From Desulfuromonas soudanensis (GTDB taxonomy: Bacteria; Desulfobacterota; Desulfuromonadia; Desulfuromonadales; WTL): a stretch of 64,000 nucleotides of DNA. Positions 48,656-56,654 of this stretch are shown here, one piece after another. Each line of letters begins with the position of its first letter. Positions within the stretch are counted from its first letter, which is position 1. The notes beneath the pieces were generated by a model. The model was not told where the DNA came from. It worked only from the letters and a program-made list of their open reading frames with translations, and searched no databases. The stretch covers positions 3,720,001 through 3,784,000 of the forward strand of contig NZ_CP010802.1 in the NCBI RefSeq assembly GCF_001278055.1, in the 5' to 3' direction. The position numbers were made by a program, and so were the translations under genes.

Positions 48656-50140
48656 ATGAACGGCGTTTTCCCCTTCCCCTGGCTGACCCTGCTGCTGGCC
48701 CTCCCCCTGATCGGCGCCCTGCTCTGCCTGGCGCTGCACAGGAGCGCCGCCGACTGCCGCTGGGTCGCCCTGACCGTCACCACCGTCGTTCTCGCCCTGA
48801 CCGTCTGGCTCTTTACGACCAGCAGCGGCACGACAGAGTGGCTCCTTCGGGAGGACTATCCCTGGATCGCCTCCTTCGGCATCCGCTACACCCTGGCACT
48901 CGACGGCCTCTCGTTGCTGATGGTTCTTCTCAGCGCCTTTCTTCTGGTCCTCTCTGTCCTCATCTCCTGGCCCAACGAGCGCCACGCCCCCCTCTTCTTC
49001 GCCCTGCTGCTGACGATGGAGACGGGAATCCTCGGTGTTTTTCTCGCCACCGACCTGATCCTCTTCTACCTCTTCTGGGAGGTGATGCTGATCCCCATGT
49101 TCTTTCTCATCGGCATCTGGGGACACGCCCGGCGCATCTATGCGGCGGTGAAGTTCTTTCTCTTCACCCTCGCCGGCTCCCTCCTCATGCTCCTGGCGAT
49201 CATCACCCTCTACGCCCTGCACGGCGGCCAAAGCGGCGACTACTCTTTTGCTCTCGAGGCGCTGCGCGACACCGCCGTCCCGGCGTCTATCGCCCCCTGG
49301 CTCTTTGCCGCCTTTTTTCTCGCCTTCGCCATCAAGGTCCCCCTCGTCCCGGTGCACACCTGGCTCCCCGACGCCCACACCGAGGCCCCCACCGCCGGTT
49401 CGGTGATCCTCGCCGGCCTCCTCCTCAAGACCGGGGTCTACGGGCTGCTGCGCTTCGGCTTCCCCCTCTTTCCCGATATGGCCCGGGCCAGCCTCCCCGT
49501 TCTGGCGGCCCTGGCCCTGATCGGGATTTTCTACGCCGCCTGGATCGCCTACGCCCAGCAGGACGCCAAGCGCCTCATCGCCTACTCCTCCGTGGCCCAC
49601 CTCGGCTTCGTCATCCTCGGCATCGCCGCCTGGAACACCACCGCCCTCGAGGGATCGATTCTGCAGATGGTCAACCACGGCATCACCACCGGCGCCCTCT
49701 TCGCCATGGTGGGGATGATCGACGATCGGGCCCGCACCCGCAACCTTGACGAACTCGGCGGCCTCTGGGGGCGGGTGCCGATCCTCTCCGCCTTTTTCCT
49801 CTTTTTCGCCCTCGCCTCCCTCGGCCTCCCCGGCCTCAACAACTTCACCGGCGAGATCCTCATCCTCCTCGGCACCTTCTCTGTCCACCCCCTGTGGGGC
49901 GCCGTCGCCTTTGCCGGTGTCGTCTTCGCCGCCGCCTACACCCTGCGCCTCGTCCAGGAGACCCTCTGGGGTCCGGCCAAAGGCGCCGAGCCCTGGCTCG
50001 ACCTGACCGTCCGCGAGGGGCTGATCCTCGTCCCCCTGGCCGTCCTCGTCGTCTGGCTCGGCCTCTACCCCGCCCCCTTTCTCGAGCCGCTCCACGAACC
50101 GGTGCGCCTCCTGCTTGCCACCCAGGGAGGACTGCCGTGA
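48656..50140 (+). CDS. nuoM: NADH-quinone oxidoreductase subunit M
   Basis: NuoM is the middle antiporter-like subunit. The 494 residues have the core blocks LILFYLFWEVMLIPMFFLIG, FAIKVPLVPVHTWLPDAHTE, APTAGSVILAGLLLKTGVYG and AQQDAKRLIAYSSVAHLGFV, with the channel Glu and Lys residues in place. A signal-less N-terminal helix opens it. The start has CGAGGAATC upstream. The end overlaps nuoN by 4 bp (GTGA). Confidence 0.96.
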   Translation: MNGVFPFPWLTLLLALPLIGALLCLALHRSAADCRWVALTVTTVVLALTVWLFTTSSGTTEWLLREDYPWIASFGIRYTLALDGLSLLMVLLSAFLLVLSVLISWPNERHAPLFFALLLTMETGILGVFLATDLILFYLFWEVMLIPMFFLIGIWGHARRIYAAVKFFLFTLAGSLLMLLAIITLYALHGGQSGDYSFALEALRDTAVPASIAPWLFAAFFLAFAIKVPLVPVHTWLPDAHTEAPTAGSVILAGLLLKTGVYGLLRFGFPLFPDMARASLPVLAALALIGIFYAAWIAYAQQDAKRLIAYSSVAHLGFVILGIAAWNTTALEGSILQMVNHGITTGALFAMVGMIDDRARTRNLDELGGLWGRVPILSAFFLFFALASLGLPGLNNFTGEILILLGTFSVHPLWGAVAFAGVVFAAAYTLRLVQETLWGPAKGAEPWLDLTVREGLILVPLAVLVVWLGLYPAPFLEPLHEPVRLLLATQGGLP

Positions 50141-51552
50141 CCTGGTCCGATCTCTACGCCCTGCTGCCGATCCTCATCCTCGCCCTCGGCGCAGCCTTCA
50201 TCCTTGTCCTCGGCGCCTGGTGGCCTTCCCGACGACCGCTCCTTCTCCTCGGGACCGCCCTCGCCCTTTCCGCCGCCCTCGCCGCCGGAGTCGCCGTGCC
50301 GCCGCACCTCGAGGTGGCCCAGATGTTCGGCACCGGAGGCTATGCCCGCTTTTTCGCCGTCCTCTGGTCGGCGGTCGCCGCCCTGACCCTGCTGCTGAGC
50401 CTGCGCTACAGCGAGGAGCGGCGCTTTGCCGGAGGAGAATACACCGCTCTCGTCCTCTTTGCCGCTGTCGGGATGTCGCTCCTCTCCGCGGCCACCTCCC
50501 TGGTCGGGCTCTTTCTCGGCCTCGAATCCTTCACCCTGGCCCTCTACATCCTCATCGCCTTCCACAAGGACGGCGCCGAGGGGGCCGAGGCCGGGCTCAA
50601 GTACCTGGTCATGGGAGCGGTTGCCACGGGCTTTCTCGCCTTCGGCATCGCCCTGATCTACACCGCCGCCGGCTCCTTTCACCTCCCCGAGGCGATGACC
50701 GCCCTCGTCGTGGAGGGACGCCTGCGCCCCCTTGCCCTCCTCGGCTGGGCCATGCTTCTGGTGGCCATCGGCTTCAAGACCTCCCTCGTCCCCTTCCATC
50801 TCTGGACCCCGGACGTCTACCAGGGGGCTCCGGCCCCCATCACCGGCCTCCTCGCCACCGGCTCCAAGGGGGCGGTCTTTGCCGCCCTGATCCCTCTCCT
50901 CTCCGCATTGGATACGGGGCGCAGCGACCTCGCCCCCCTCCTCTGGCTCCTGGCCGCCGTGACCATGCTCGCCGGCACCCTCTGCGCCCTGCGCCAGGAG
51001 AACCTCAAGCGGATGCTCGCTTATTCGTCGGTGGTGCACATGGGCTACCTCCTCACCGGCCTCCTCGCCGGCGGAGTGCGCGGCAACAGTGCCGTGATCT
51101 TTTACCTGGTGGCCTACAGCGCCGCGAGCCTCGGCGCCTTTGCCATCCTCACCTCCTTCTCCGATACGGAAGGCGAGCCGCGGGAGTTGAGCGACCTGCG
51201 GGGACTCGGCTATCGCCACCCCTGGCGCGCCGGCGCTTTCGGCGGCTTCCTCCTCTCCCTGGCCGGGATCCCGCCGACGGCCGGCTTCATCGGCAAGTTC
51301 GGCATTTTCCACGCCGCGCTCCGGGCCGACTACCTCGCCCTGGCCCTCATCGGCGTCCTGGCCTCCGTCGTCTCCCTCTACTACTATCTGCGCCCCCTCA
51401 TCGCCCTCTTCATGGCCGACGACCGGGCCCGGCCCCGGCACGACGGCGAGGCCGCCGAACACGGAGCGATTCTCGTCTGTTTCGCCGCCGCCCTCGCCCT
51501 CGGCCTCTTCCCCGGCCCGCTTCTCGAGCTCATCACGACGATCCTCCCCTGA
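50137..51552 (+). CDS. nuoN: NADH-quinone oxidoreductase subunit N
   Basis: NuoN is the antiporter-like subunit next to NuoK. This 471-residue copy starts with GTG at 50137 (overlap GTGA with nuoM), giving VTWSDLYALLPILILALGAA. Typical blocks are LVGLFLGLESFTLALYILIA, EAGLKYLVMGAVATGFLAFG, SLVPFHLWTPDVYQGAPAPI and ENLKRMLAYSSVVHMGYLLT. It closes the complex I genes; two unrelated genes follow with 22-24 bp gaps and may be co-transcribed. Confidence 0.95.
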   Translation: MTWSDLYALLPILILALGAAFILVLGAWWPSRRPLLLLGTALALSAALAAGVAVPPHLEVAQMFGTGGYARFFAVLWSAVAALTLLLSLRYSEERRFAGGEYTALVLFAAVGMSLLSAATSLVGLFLGLESFTLALYILIAFHKDGAEGAEAGLKYLVMGAVATGFLAFGIALIYTAAGSFHLPEAMTALVVEGRLRPLALLGWAMLLVAIGFKTSLVPFHLWTPDVYQGAPAPITGLLATGSKGAVFAALIPLLSALDTGRSDLAPLLWLLAAVTMLAGTLCALRQENLKRMLAYSSVVHMGYLLTGLLAGGVRGNSAVIFYLVAYSAASLGAFAILTSFSDTEGEPRELSDLRGLGYRHPWRAGAFGGFLLSLAGIPPTAGFIGKFGIFHAALRADYLALALIGVLASVVSLYYYLRPLIALFMADDRARPRHDGEAAEHGAILVCFAAALALGLFPGPLLELITTILP

Positions 51553-51574
51553 ACCCCTGTCCCAAGGAGCCCTC

Positions 51575-51973
51575 ATGGAGCAGCGCATCGCTAAATTCCT
51601 CTCGTCCCCGGCCTTCGGCGTCGCCGGCGCCTCGACCAACCGCGACAAATACGGCAACAAGATCCTGCGCTGCTACCTGCAGCACGGGAAAAAGGCCGTC
51701 CCCATCAACCCCCGCGCCGAGAAAATCGAGGGGATCGACTGCGTCCCGTCCGTCGCCGAACTCCCCGATGACGTCAGGAGCCTCTCGGTCATCACCCCGC
51801 CGAAAATCACCGAGGCCGTGGTCGAAGCGGCCATCGCCCGGGGGATCGACAACATCTGGATGCAGCCCGGAGCCGAGAGCCCGGCGGCCGTGGCCGCCTG
51901 CCAAAAGGCCGGCGTCAACGTCATCGCCGACGGTTCCTGCCTTCTGGTCGTCCTCGGCTATCGCGACCATTGA
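51575..51973 (+). CDS. CoA-binding protein (YccU-like Rossmann fold)
   Basis: A 132-residue single-domain CoA-binding Rossmann protein. Motifs are FGVAGASTNRDKYGNKILRC (glycine loop), KKAVPINPRAEKIEGIDCVP and LSVITPPKITEAVVEAAIAR, then NIWMQPGAES and a final Cys-containing GSCLLVVLGYRDH. Members bind coenzyme A and are of unknown exact role. It follows nuoN by 22 bp and precedes the AIM24-like gene by 24 bp. A functional tie to complex I is not obvious. Confidence 0.9.
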   Translation: MEQRIAKFLSSPAFGVAGASTNRDKYGNKILRCYLQHGKKAVPINPRAEKIEGIDCVPSVAELPDDVRSLSVITPPKITEAVVEAAIARGIDNIWMQPGAESPAAVAACQKAGVNVIADGSCLLVVLGYRDH

Positions 51974-51997
51974 GGAGCCCCTTGAAAGGAGAACGCC

Positions 51998-52786
51998 ATG
52001 CGCTGCCATGAAGTCGATTACACCCTCGTCGGCGACGACATGCAGATGGTCCAGGTCGAACTCGATCCCGGCGAAACGGTGATCGCCGAGGCCGGAGCGA
52101 TGAACTACATGGAGGAGGACATCCAGTTCGAAGCGCGGATGGGGGACGGCTCCCAGGCCGACCAGGGACTGCTGGGGAAACTCCTGGGCGCCGGCAAGCG
52201 CGTTCTCACCGGCGAGTCGCTCTTCATGACCCATTTCACCAACCGGGGGAGCGTTAGGAGGCATGTCGCCTTTGCCGCCCCCTATCCCGGCAGAATCATC
52301 CCCCTCGATCTGGCAAAAGTCGGCGGCGAAATTCTCTGCCAGAAGGACGCCTTCCTCTGTGCCGCCTTCGGCACCCGGCTCGGCATCGCCTTCCAGCGCC
52401 GTCTCGGCACCGGCTTTTTCGGCGGCGAGGGGTTCATCCTCCAGCGCCTGCAGGGGGACGGCCTGGTCTTCATCCACGCCGGCGGGACCATCATCGAGCG
52501 CCAACTGCAGGGGGAGACGCTGCGCGTCGACACCGGCTGCCTCGTCGCCTTCGAGCCCGGCATCGATTACAACATCGAGAGGGCCGGCAATCTCAAGAGC
52601 ATGTTTTTCGCCGGCGAAGGGCTCTTTCTTGCCACCCTGAGCGGTCACGGCAAGGTCTGGATGCAGAGCCTCCCCTTCAGCCGCCTCGCCGACCGGATTA
52701 TCGCCCATGCGCCGAGAGCCGGCGGGTCGGAGAGGGGGGAAGGTTCGGTGCTCGGGGGGATCGGGCGGATGCTGGATGGACGATAG
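51998..52786 (+). CDS. AIM24-like (TIGR00266) protein
   Basis: A 262-residue protein of the TIGR00266/AIM24 family, all-beta with glycine-rich turns: [80 protein letters not shown] and [20 protein letters not shown]. Function is unknown; eukaryotic AIM24 is mitochondrial. It has a GGAG ribosome site and is the last gene before the terminator at 52860. Confidence 0.88.
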   Translation: MRCHEVDYTLVGDDMQMVQVELDPGETVIAEAGAMNYMEEDIQFEARMGDGSQADQGLLGKLLGAGKRVLTGESLFMTHFTNRGSVRRHVAFAAPYPGRIIPLDLAKVGGEILCQKDAFLCAAFGTRLGIAFQRRLGTGFFGGEGFILQRLQGDGLVFIHAGGTIIERQLQGETLRVDTGCLVAFEPGIDYNIERAGNLKSMFFAGEGLFLATLSGHGKVWMQSLPFSRLADRIIAHAPRAGGSERGEGSVLGGIGRMLDGR

Positions 52787-52859
52787 GGGCGCCGCCTCGG
52801 CGACGAAACGCAGGCGACACCTCGACGAATTCGCAGGCCTCAGGCCCAGGTTCCAAAAA

Positions 52860-52893
52860 AAGCGCCGCCATCGATCGATGGCGGCGCTTTTGT
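52860..52893. terminator. Strong bidirectional terminator ending the nuo transcript
   Basis: AAGCGCCGCCATCGA (52860-52874) is a perfect inverted repeat with 52875-52889, preceded by A-run and followed by TTTTG. It ends the + transcript from nuo and the minus remnant at 52941 as well. Confidence 0.9.
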
Positions 52894-52940
52894 ATTCTAG
52901 GGGGCAAGAGGGGTAAAAGGGGGCGTCCCCCCGACTCAGC

Positions 52941-53204
52941 CTAATCGATCCGGTAGAGGGACCCGTCGCCGTAGTCCGTTAGATAGAGGCCCTGCAGGCC
53001 GGAATTGCCCGAAGGCCCCCGGTAAACGAAGCCGCCAGCGGGGATAAAGCAGGCCGGCCAGTCGAAATCATTCCAGCCGTAATTGGCTCCCCGTCCAAAC
53101 GCATAACCACCGGATCCCCACGGACTGAAAAACAGGTGCCCTTCCCGGATAGCCCTCTCCCAAATTATTCCGGCCCGTCGCCGACCCTTATCGTTGCCCG
53201 TCAA
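52941..53204 (-). pseudogene. C-terminal remnant of a PQQ/soluble-glucose-dehydrogenase-like protein
   Basis: An open frame of 87 codons ends GGFVYRGPSGNSGLQGLYLT then DYGDGSLYRID, which matches the closing strands of glucose/sorbosone dehydrogenase-like beta-propellers (VYRG and LQG then YGDG-SGRI motif). Upstream of it RGANYGWNDFDWPACFIPAG also fits. The first 30 or so codons do not resemble that family, and no signal peptide or catalytic half is seen. It therefore looks like a decayed 3' end, left in a region disturbed by an insertion sequence. The stop is a clean TAG at 52941. Confidence 0.5.
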
Positions 53205-53239
53205 ATATTTTTTTCAAAATTTCATAAATATGTAGCACT

Positions 53240-54564
53240 CACTACTGTCCGGTTAACTTTGAATGTACGTCGATAACCTACTGAAAATTATAGTACTTTG
53301 GCTCAACTGTTCTTTTCTCGATTTGAAATCGCTTCACCCCGCCCGCGAGTGATATCTTCCTGACACTTCAGGAGGGCATCCATGAACGCTGGCCAGACCG
53401 TTTTCAGACAGCTACTTCAGTTTCTCCCGCGTCACGAGTTCAACCTCTGTGCCCGACGGTATCGCGGCGAGTACCGGGCCAAAAGCTTTACTGCATTTGA
53501 CCAGTTCCTGTGCCTGGCTTATGCCCAGCTATCGGGTCGCGAGAGCTTGAGGGATATCGAAACGTGCCTGAACTCTCATCGGGAGAAGCTCTACCACATC
53601 GGATTTCGTGGCGCTGTCTCCCGCTCCACCCTTGCCGACGCCAACGAGCGCCGGGATTGGCGCATTTTTCAGGATTTCGGCCAAGTCCTGATCGGCATGG
53701 CACAGCAGCTGTACCGGGATGAGCCCTTGGCCATCGAGTTGAAGCAGCCACTGTTCGCCTTTGACTCGACGACCATTGACCTCTGCCTCACCCTGTTTCC
53801 GTGGGCCGAGTTTCGCACGACCAAGGCAGCGGTCAAGATGCACACGCTCATTGACTTGCGCGGCATCATCCCCACGTTTGTGGCCGTGACAACCGGCAAA
53901 GTACATGACGTCAAGATGCTTGACGAAATGCCCGTCACCGAAGAGGCCATCTACACGATGGACCGCGGCTACGTAGATTTTGCCCGGCTCTATGCCATTC
54001 ACCGACAGGGCGCCTTCTTCGTGGTGCGGGCCAAGGACAACCTACGCTACCAGCGGTTGTACTCTTTGCCCAAGGACAAGGAGGCCGGCGTCCGAGCCGA
54101 CCAAGTGATTGCCTTGGTCACCCAGAAATCGAAAAAGGGTTACCCGGAGAGATTGCGCCGGGTCAGTTATGTTGATAAAGAGCGAAACAAGCGGCTTGTA
54201 TTCCTCACCAACCACTTTGAAATTGGAGCCACAACGGTTGCAGACATCTATAAACAGCGCTGGCAAGTGGAGCTATTCTTCAAGTGGATCAAACAGCATC
54301 TACGAATAAAAGCGTTCTACGGGACTTCTATCAATGCGGTCAAGAGCCAGATATGGGTAGCTCTTTGCATATATCTACTTGTGGCGATCGCTAAAAGGCA
54401 GCTTAGCATCAAATGTACTCTCTACACTTTTTTGCAGATCCTGGAGGTCAATCTGTTCGAGAAAAAGCCCATTTCATCGTTGGTTGCGGAAGCGCTCAAG
54501 CAGATTCCAGACACCCAAGATTATAACCAGCTGAATTTATTCGGCTATTAACCGGACAGTAGTG
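53240..54564 (+). mobile_element. Complete IS4-family insertion sequence, 1325 bp
   Basis: The element has 17-bp perfect terminal inverted repeats, CACTACTGTCCGGTTAA at 53240-53256 and its complement at 54548-54564. It contains a single transposase gene (53382-54551) and is bounded by a 9-bp target duplication. Base use is more AT-rich than the surroundings, pointing to horizontal arrival. Removal of it restores a continuous AT-rich stretch leading into the GNAT gene. Confidence 0.96.
53382..54551 (+). CDS. IS4-family transposase (DDE type)
   Basis: A 389-residue DDE transposase. The catalytic triad is D128 (FAFDSTTIDL), D194 (YTMDRGYVDF) and E297. The Y-2-R-3-E-6-K signature is YKQRWQVELFFKWIKQ. 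The N-terminal segment (FDQFLCLAYAQLSGRESLRD) is typical of the IS4 family's ISPepr1-like subgroup, judged by sight. It opens at 53382 and ends 3 bp before the right terminal repeat. The frame is intact, so the element may be active. Confidence 0.94.
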   Translation: MNAGQTVFRQLLQFLPRHEFNLCARRYRGEYRAKSFTAFDQFLCLAYAQLSGRESLRDIETCLNSHREKLYHIGFRGAVSRSTLADANERRDWRIFQDFGQVLIGMAQQLYRDEPLAIELKQPLFAFDSTTIDLCLTLFPWAEFRTTKAAVKMHTLIDLRGIIPTFVAVTTGKVHDVKMLDEMPVTEEAIYTMDRGYVDFARLYAIHRQGAFFVVRAKDNLRYQRLYSLPKDKEAGVRADQVIALVTQKSKKGYPERLRRVSYVDKERNKRLVFLTNHFEIGATTVADIYKQRWQVELFFKWIKQHLRIKAFYGTSINAVKSQIWVALCIYLLVAIAKRQLSIKCTLYTFLQILEVNLFEKKPISSLVAEALKQIPDTQDYNQLNLFGY

Positions 54565-54663
54565 TGTAGCACTATCAACGTTTGAGGCAAGATGAGTCAT
54601 TTACCGATAGGCCCACGCAAAGAGTGGAAGATTAAACAAATGCTTCAAAATACAGGAGATTAC

Positions 54664-55278
54664 ATGCGCGCAAAAACACTATGGTCCATTGAGGCCCCTG
54701 GCGGGGAGGGAAAACTGCTTGCTTTTGAACCCACCGAAGAGGAGGTGCTGGTTGCTGCACCCCTACTCGCGATTTTCAACAATGACCGACACAACTCTGC
54801 AATGTTGACAAATACGCAGGAGATGACTGCCACTGACATTGTGGAGAACTATGAGTTTTTGCGGACGAACAAGGGTCGCCCCTTTTTGCTGGAACAGGAT
54901 GGCGTCCTAATAGGAGATGCGGATTTTCGGAAATTTTCAGGAAGCACAGCTGAATTTGCCATACTCGTCGGTTCACGGACCGAGCAGAGTCGAGGGCTGG
55001 GTACGCGCTACGCGGCGATGATGCACCTTGCAGCTTTTCGGGTACTTGGACTTGAGCGTATCTACGCCTCAATCGTCCCGACGAACGTTGCCTCCCGTCG
55101 AATGGTCGAGAAACTCGGTTACCAACTCGACCAGAGCCCGTTCGCAAGCTCTTTCGCCGAGGAGAAGGACGATATCGTGATGTCGATAGACCGGGCCCGG
55201 TTTGAACTCGCAAGTGCAGGACTCATGAGCGAAGTGACTATCACCGCACGGGTCAAGGGACTGGGGGTCGGGACCTGA
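54664..55278 (+). CDS. GNAT-family N-acetyltransferase
   Basis: A GNAT enzyme of about 204 residues. It has the acetyl-CoA loop EQSRGLGTRYAAMMHLAAFR and the closing IYASIVPTNVASRRMVEKLG, with VLIGDADFRKFSGSTAEFAI as the preceding strands. The ATG at 54664 has GGAG 6-7 nt upstream; a longer start at 54592 is possible. It lies 100 bp behind the IS right end, whose outward transcription may drive it. GC content is lower than the chromosome, so it is probably acquired. Substrate is unknown; the form resembles ribosomal-protein or small-molecule acetyltransferases. Confidence 0.8.
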   Translation: MRAKTLWSIEAPGGEGKLLAFEPTEEEVLVAAPLLAIFNNDRHNSAMLTNTQEMTATDIVENYEFLRTNKGRPFLLEQDGVLIGDADFRKFSGSTAEFAILVGSRTEQSRGLGTRYAAMMHLAAFRVLGLERIYASIVPTNVASRRMVEKLGYQLDQSPFASSFAEEKDDIVMSIDRARFELASAGLMSEVTITARVKGLGVGT

Positions 55279-55417
55279 AAACTTGAAACCAGGTGACGGA
55301 GGTCGCAAGGTGCGATGGCCGAGATTCATCAACTCTAGCCTGGACCCTGTTTCAAACTCAAAAACGTCGGAAAAACGACCCCTTGCTTGCCGGAAAAATG
55401 GAAGCTGCGGGCTGACT

Positions 55418-55660
55418 TTACCCCTTTCTTCTGTTGTTCAACCAGGTGTGGTGACTTTTCTCAGCTTCCCCTGTCAGCTTACGGGCCTGGGTGACAATGG
55501 ACTGAACCTTTTTGGGGGTCATTCCCGCGATTCTCGCCAGGCCTTTTTCTTCGGCGGCGGCAACCTTGGCGATGCTGTCGTAGCTCGATTCAACCAGGCG
55601 CTGCGACAGAATTTTTCCGATCCCGTTGAGTTGCTGCAACTCCTTCATGGTTTTTTTCAT
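55418..55660 (-). CDS. Small helix-hairpin-helix protein, 80 aa
   Basis: An 80-residue protein with two helix-hairpin-helix units: LQQLNGIGKILSQRLVESSY and ARIAGMTPKKVQSIVTQARK. Such units bind DNA without sequence specificity, as in repair or RecA-linked factors. A good AGGAGAGGACC ribosome site precedes the ATG at 55660. Lysines dominate the tail. It lies 80 bp behind the selenoprotein candidate on the same strand and may be co-transcribed with it. Stretch 55279-55417 has no feature that I can support. Confidence 0.75.
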   Translation of the reverse strand: MKKTMKELQQLNGIGKILSQRLVESSYDSIAKVAAAEEKGLARIAGMTPKKVQSIVTQARKLTGEAEKSHHTWLNNRRKG

Positions 55661-55740
55661 GGTCCTCTCCTCTAACAGGAAGGTGAATGATACCAGGGCT
55701 CAGAGCCCGGGTCCGCGGCCAGCGAACCGATTTCATTTCG

Positions 55741-55998
55741 TCAGTCTTCGATCCCCAGTTCCTTCTTCATCCCCAGGACGAAATTCTTGGCTCGTCCGGA
55801 GGGGGCGATCATGCCGTAGGCCATGGCTTCCTTCAGTTCGTCCTCGGTGGCACCGGCTTTCTTCGCGACCGCGAAGTGCTTCTTGAGTCAGTCGGGGCAC
55901 CCCACCGCCACGGCACAGCCGACCCGGATCAGCTCCCGGGTCTTGCCGTCGAGGACTTCAGGGTATTCGTAATCGAGAAATTTCTTGCGTATTTTCAT
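55741..55998 (-). CDS. AhpD-like carboxymuconolactone-decarboxylase-fold protein with in-frame TGA (probable selenoprotein)
   Basis: Reading the minus strand from the ATG at 55998 (AAAGGAGAACGT upstream) gives MKIRKKFLDYEYPEVLDGKT, then RELIRVGCAVAVGCPD, an in-frame TGA (55888-55890), and LKKHFAVAKKAGATEDELKE, AMAYGMIAPSGRAKNFVLGM, KKELGIED to the stop at 55741. Read through, it is an 85-residue AhpD/CMD-type protein in which codon 37 sits at the second Cys of the catalytic CxxC (C34-P-D-U37). A GGUC-capped hairpin follows at 18 nt, as in fdhF. I judge it a selenoprotein rather than a pseudogene because the frame is otherwise intact. Likely role is peroxide or thiol redox chemistry. Confidence 0.85.
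55861..55876 (-). promoter_or_regulatory. SECIS-like hairpin behind the in-frame TGA
   Basis: On the minus strand, 11 nt after the TGA, CTTCGC pairs with GCGAAG around a GGTC loop. The loop begins 18 nt after the TGA, the same spacing and loop bases as the E. coli fdhF selenocysteine insertion element. SelB recognises such a loop. Confidence 0.75.
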
Positions 55999-56222
55999 AC
56001 GTTCTCCTTTTTCCTTTTTTTGGTTTGCCCCCGGTGGAACCTCCCCTGACAAGTCTAGCACACTGAGCCGGCCCAGGATCCATCCCGAACAGGATTCAGT
56101 CGAAATTGAACCGGGACGCTGAACAATTTGCGATGGCGAAGCCGTCCCCCCTTCTTGTATACTTCTCGACGACAGCCAGCAAGATCCGGGATTTTTTTAG
56201 CGGAATGTCCAAGGAGACGAAA

Positions 56223-56579
56223 ATGAGTGAGTTGCCGACCAAAGGCATCGATGAAAAATTCTGCGCCGATTGCGGCTCGGTCATCAAGGCCAAGGCGGAA
56301 ATTTGCCCCAAGTGCGGGGTTCGCCAGATGAGCAGGCCCCTTTCGATCAACCTCGGCCCCCTGGCCGCCAACGGCAAGAGCCGGATCGCCGCCGCCCTCC
56401 TCGCTTTCTTTCTCGGCGGCTTCGGAATCCATAAATTCTACCTCGGGCAGGTGGGGCTCGGCATCGTCTACCTCCTCTTCTGCTGGACGTTCATCCCCTA
56501 TATAGTCGCCTTCGTCGAGTTCATCCTCTTTCTGACCATGAGCGATGAGACCTTCAATCGCAAGTATGGCCAGGCGTAG
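56223..56579 (+). CDS. TM2-domain membrane protein with zinc ribbon
   Basis: A 118-residue protein with a zinc ribbon (FCADCGSVIKAKAEICPKCG) at the N-terminus. A TM2 domain follows: AAALLAFFLGGFGIHKFYLG, GIVYLLFCWTFIPYIVAFVE and a charged tail. TM2 proteins are small membrane proteins of unclear function. The ATG at 56223 has AAGGAGACGAA upstream; the longer frame from 56106 is unlikely. It is divergent from the selenoprotein candidate. Confidence 0.88.
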   Translation: MSELPTKGIDEKFCADCGSVIKAKAEICPKCGVRQMSRPLSINLGPLAANGKSRIAAALLAFFLGGFGIHKFYLGQVGLGIVYLLFCWTFIPYIVAFVEFILFLTMSDETFNRKYGQA

Positions 56580-56654
56580 CGGAAAGCTGCCGGCAGCAAC
56601 CACCATCGATCCCTCACCCTCTCACGTGCGGCAACAGCAGAAAGGGCTCAAAAG

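Larger units (their letters stand above)
53231..54573. repeat. 9-bp target-site duplication flanking the IS element
   Basis: TGTAGCACT occurs at 53231-53239 directly before the left end of the element and again at 54565-54573 directly after its right end. It marks a recent, intact insertion event. Confidence 0.95.

Noticed and set aside
55741-55998. Reading the in-frame TGA as a pseudogene stop
   Set aside because: The codon falls exactly on the catalytic Cys position, the frame stays intact after it, and a SECIS-like hairpin lies at the right distance.
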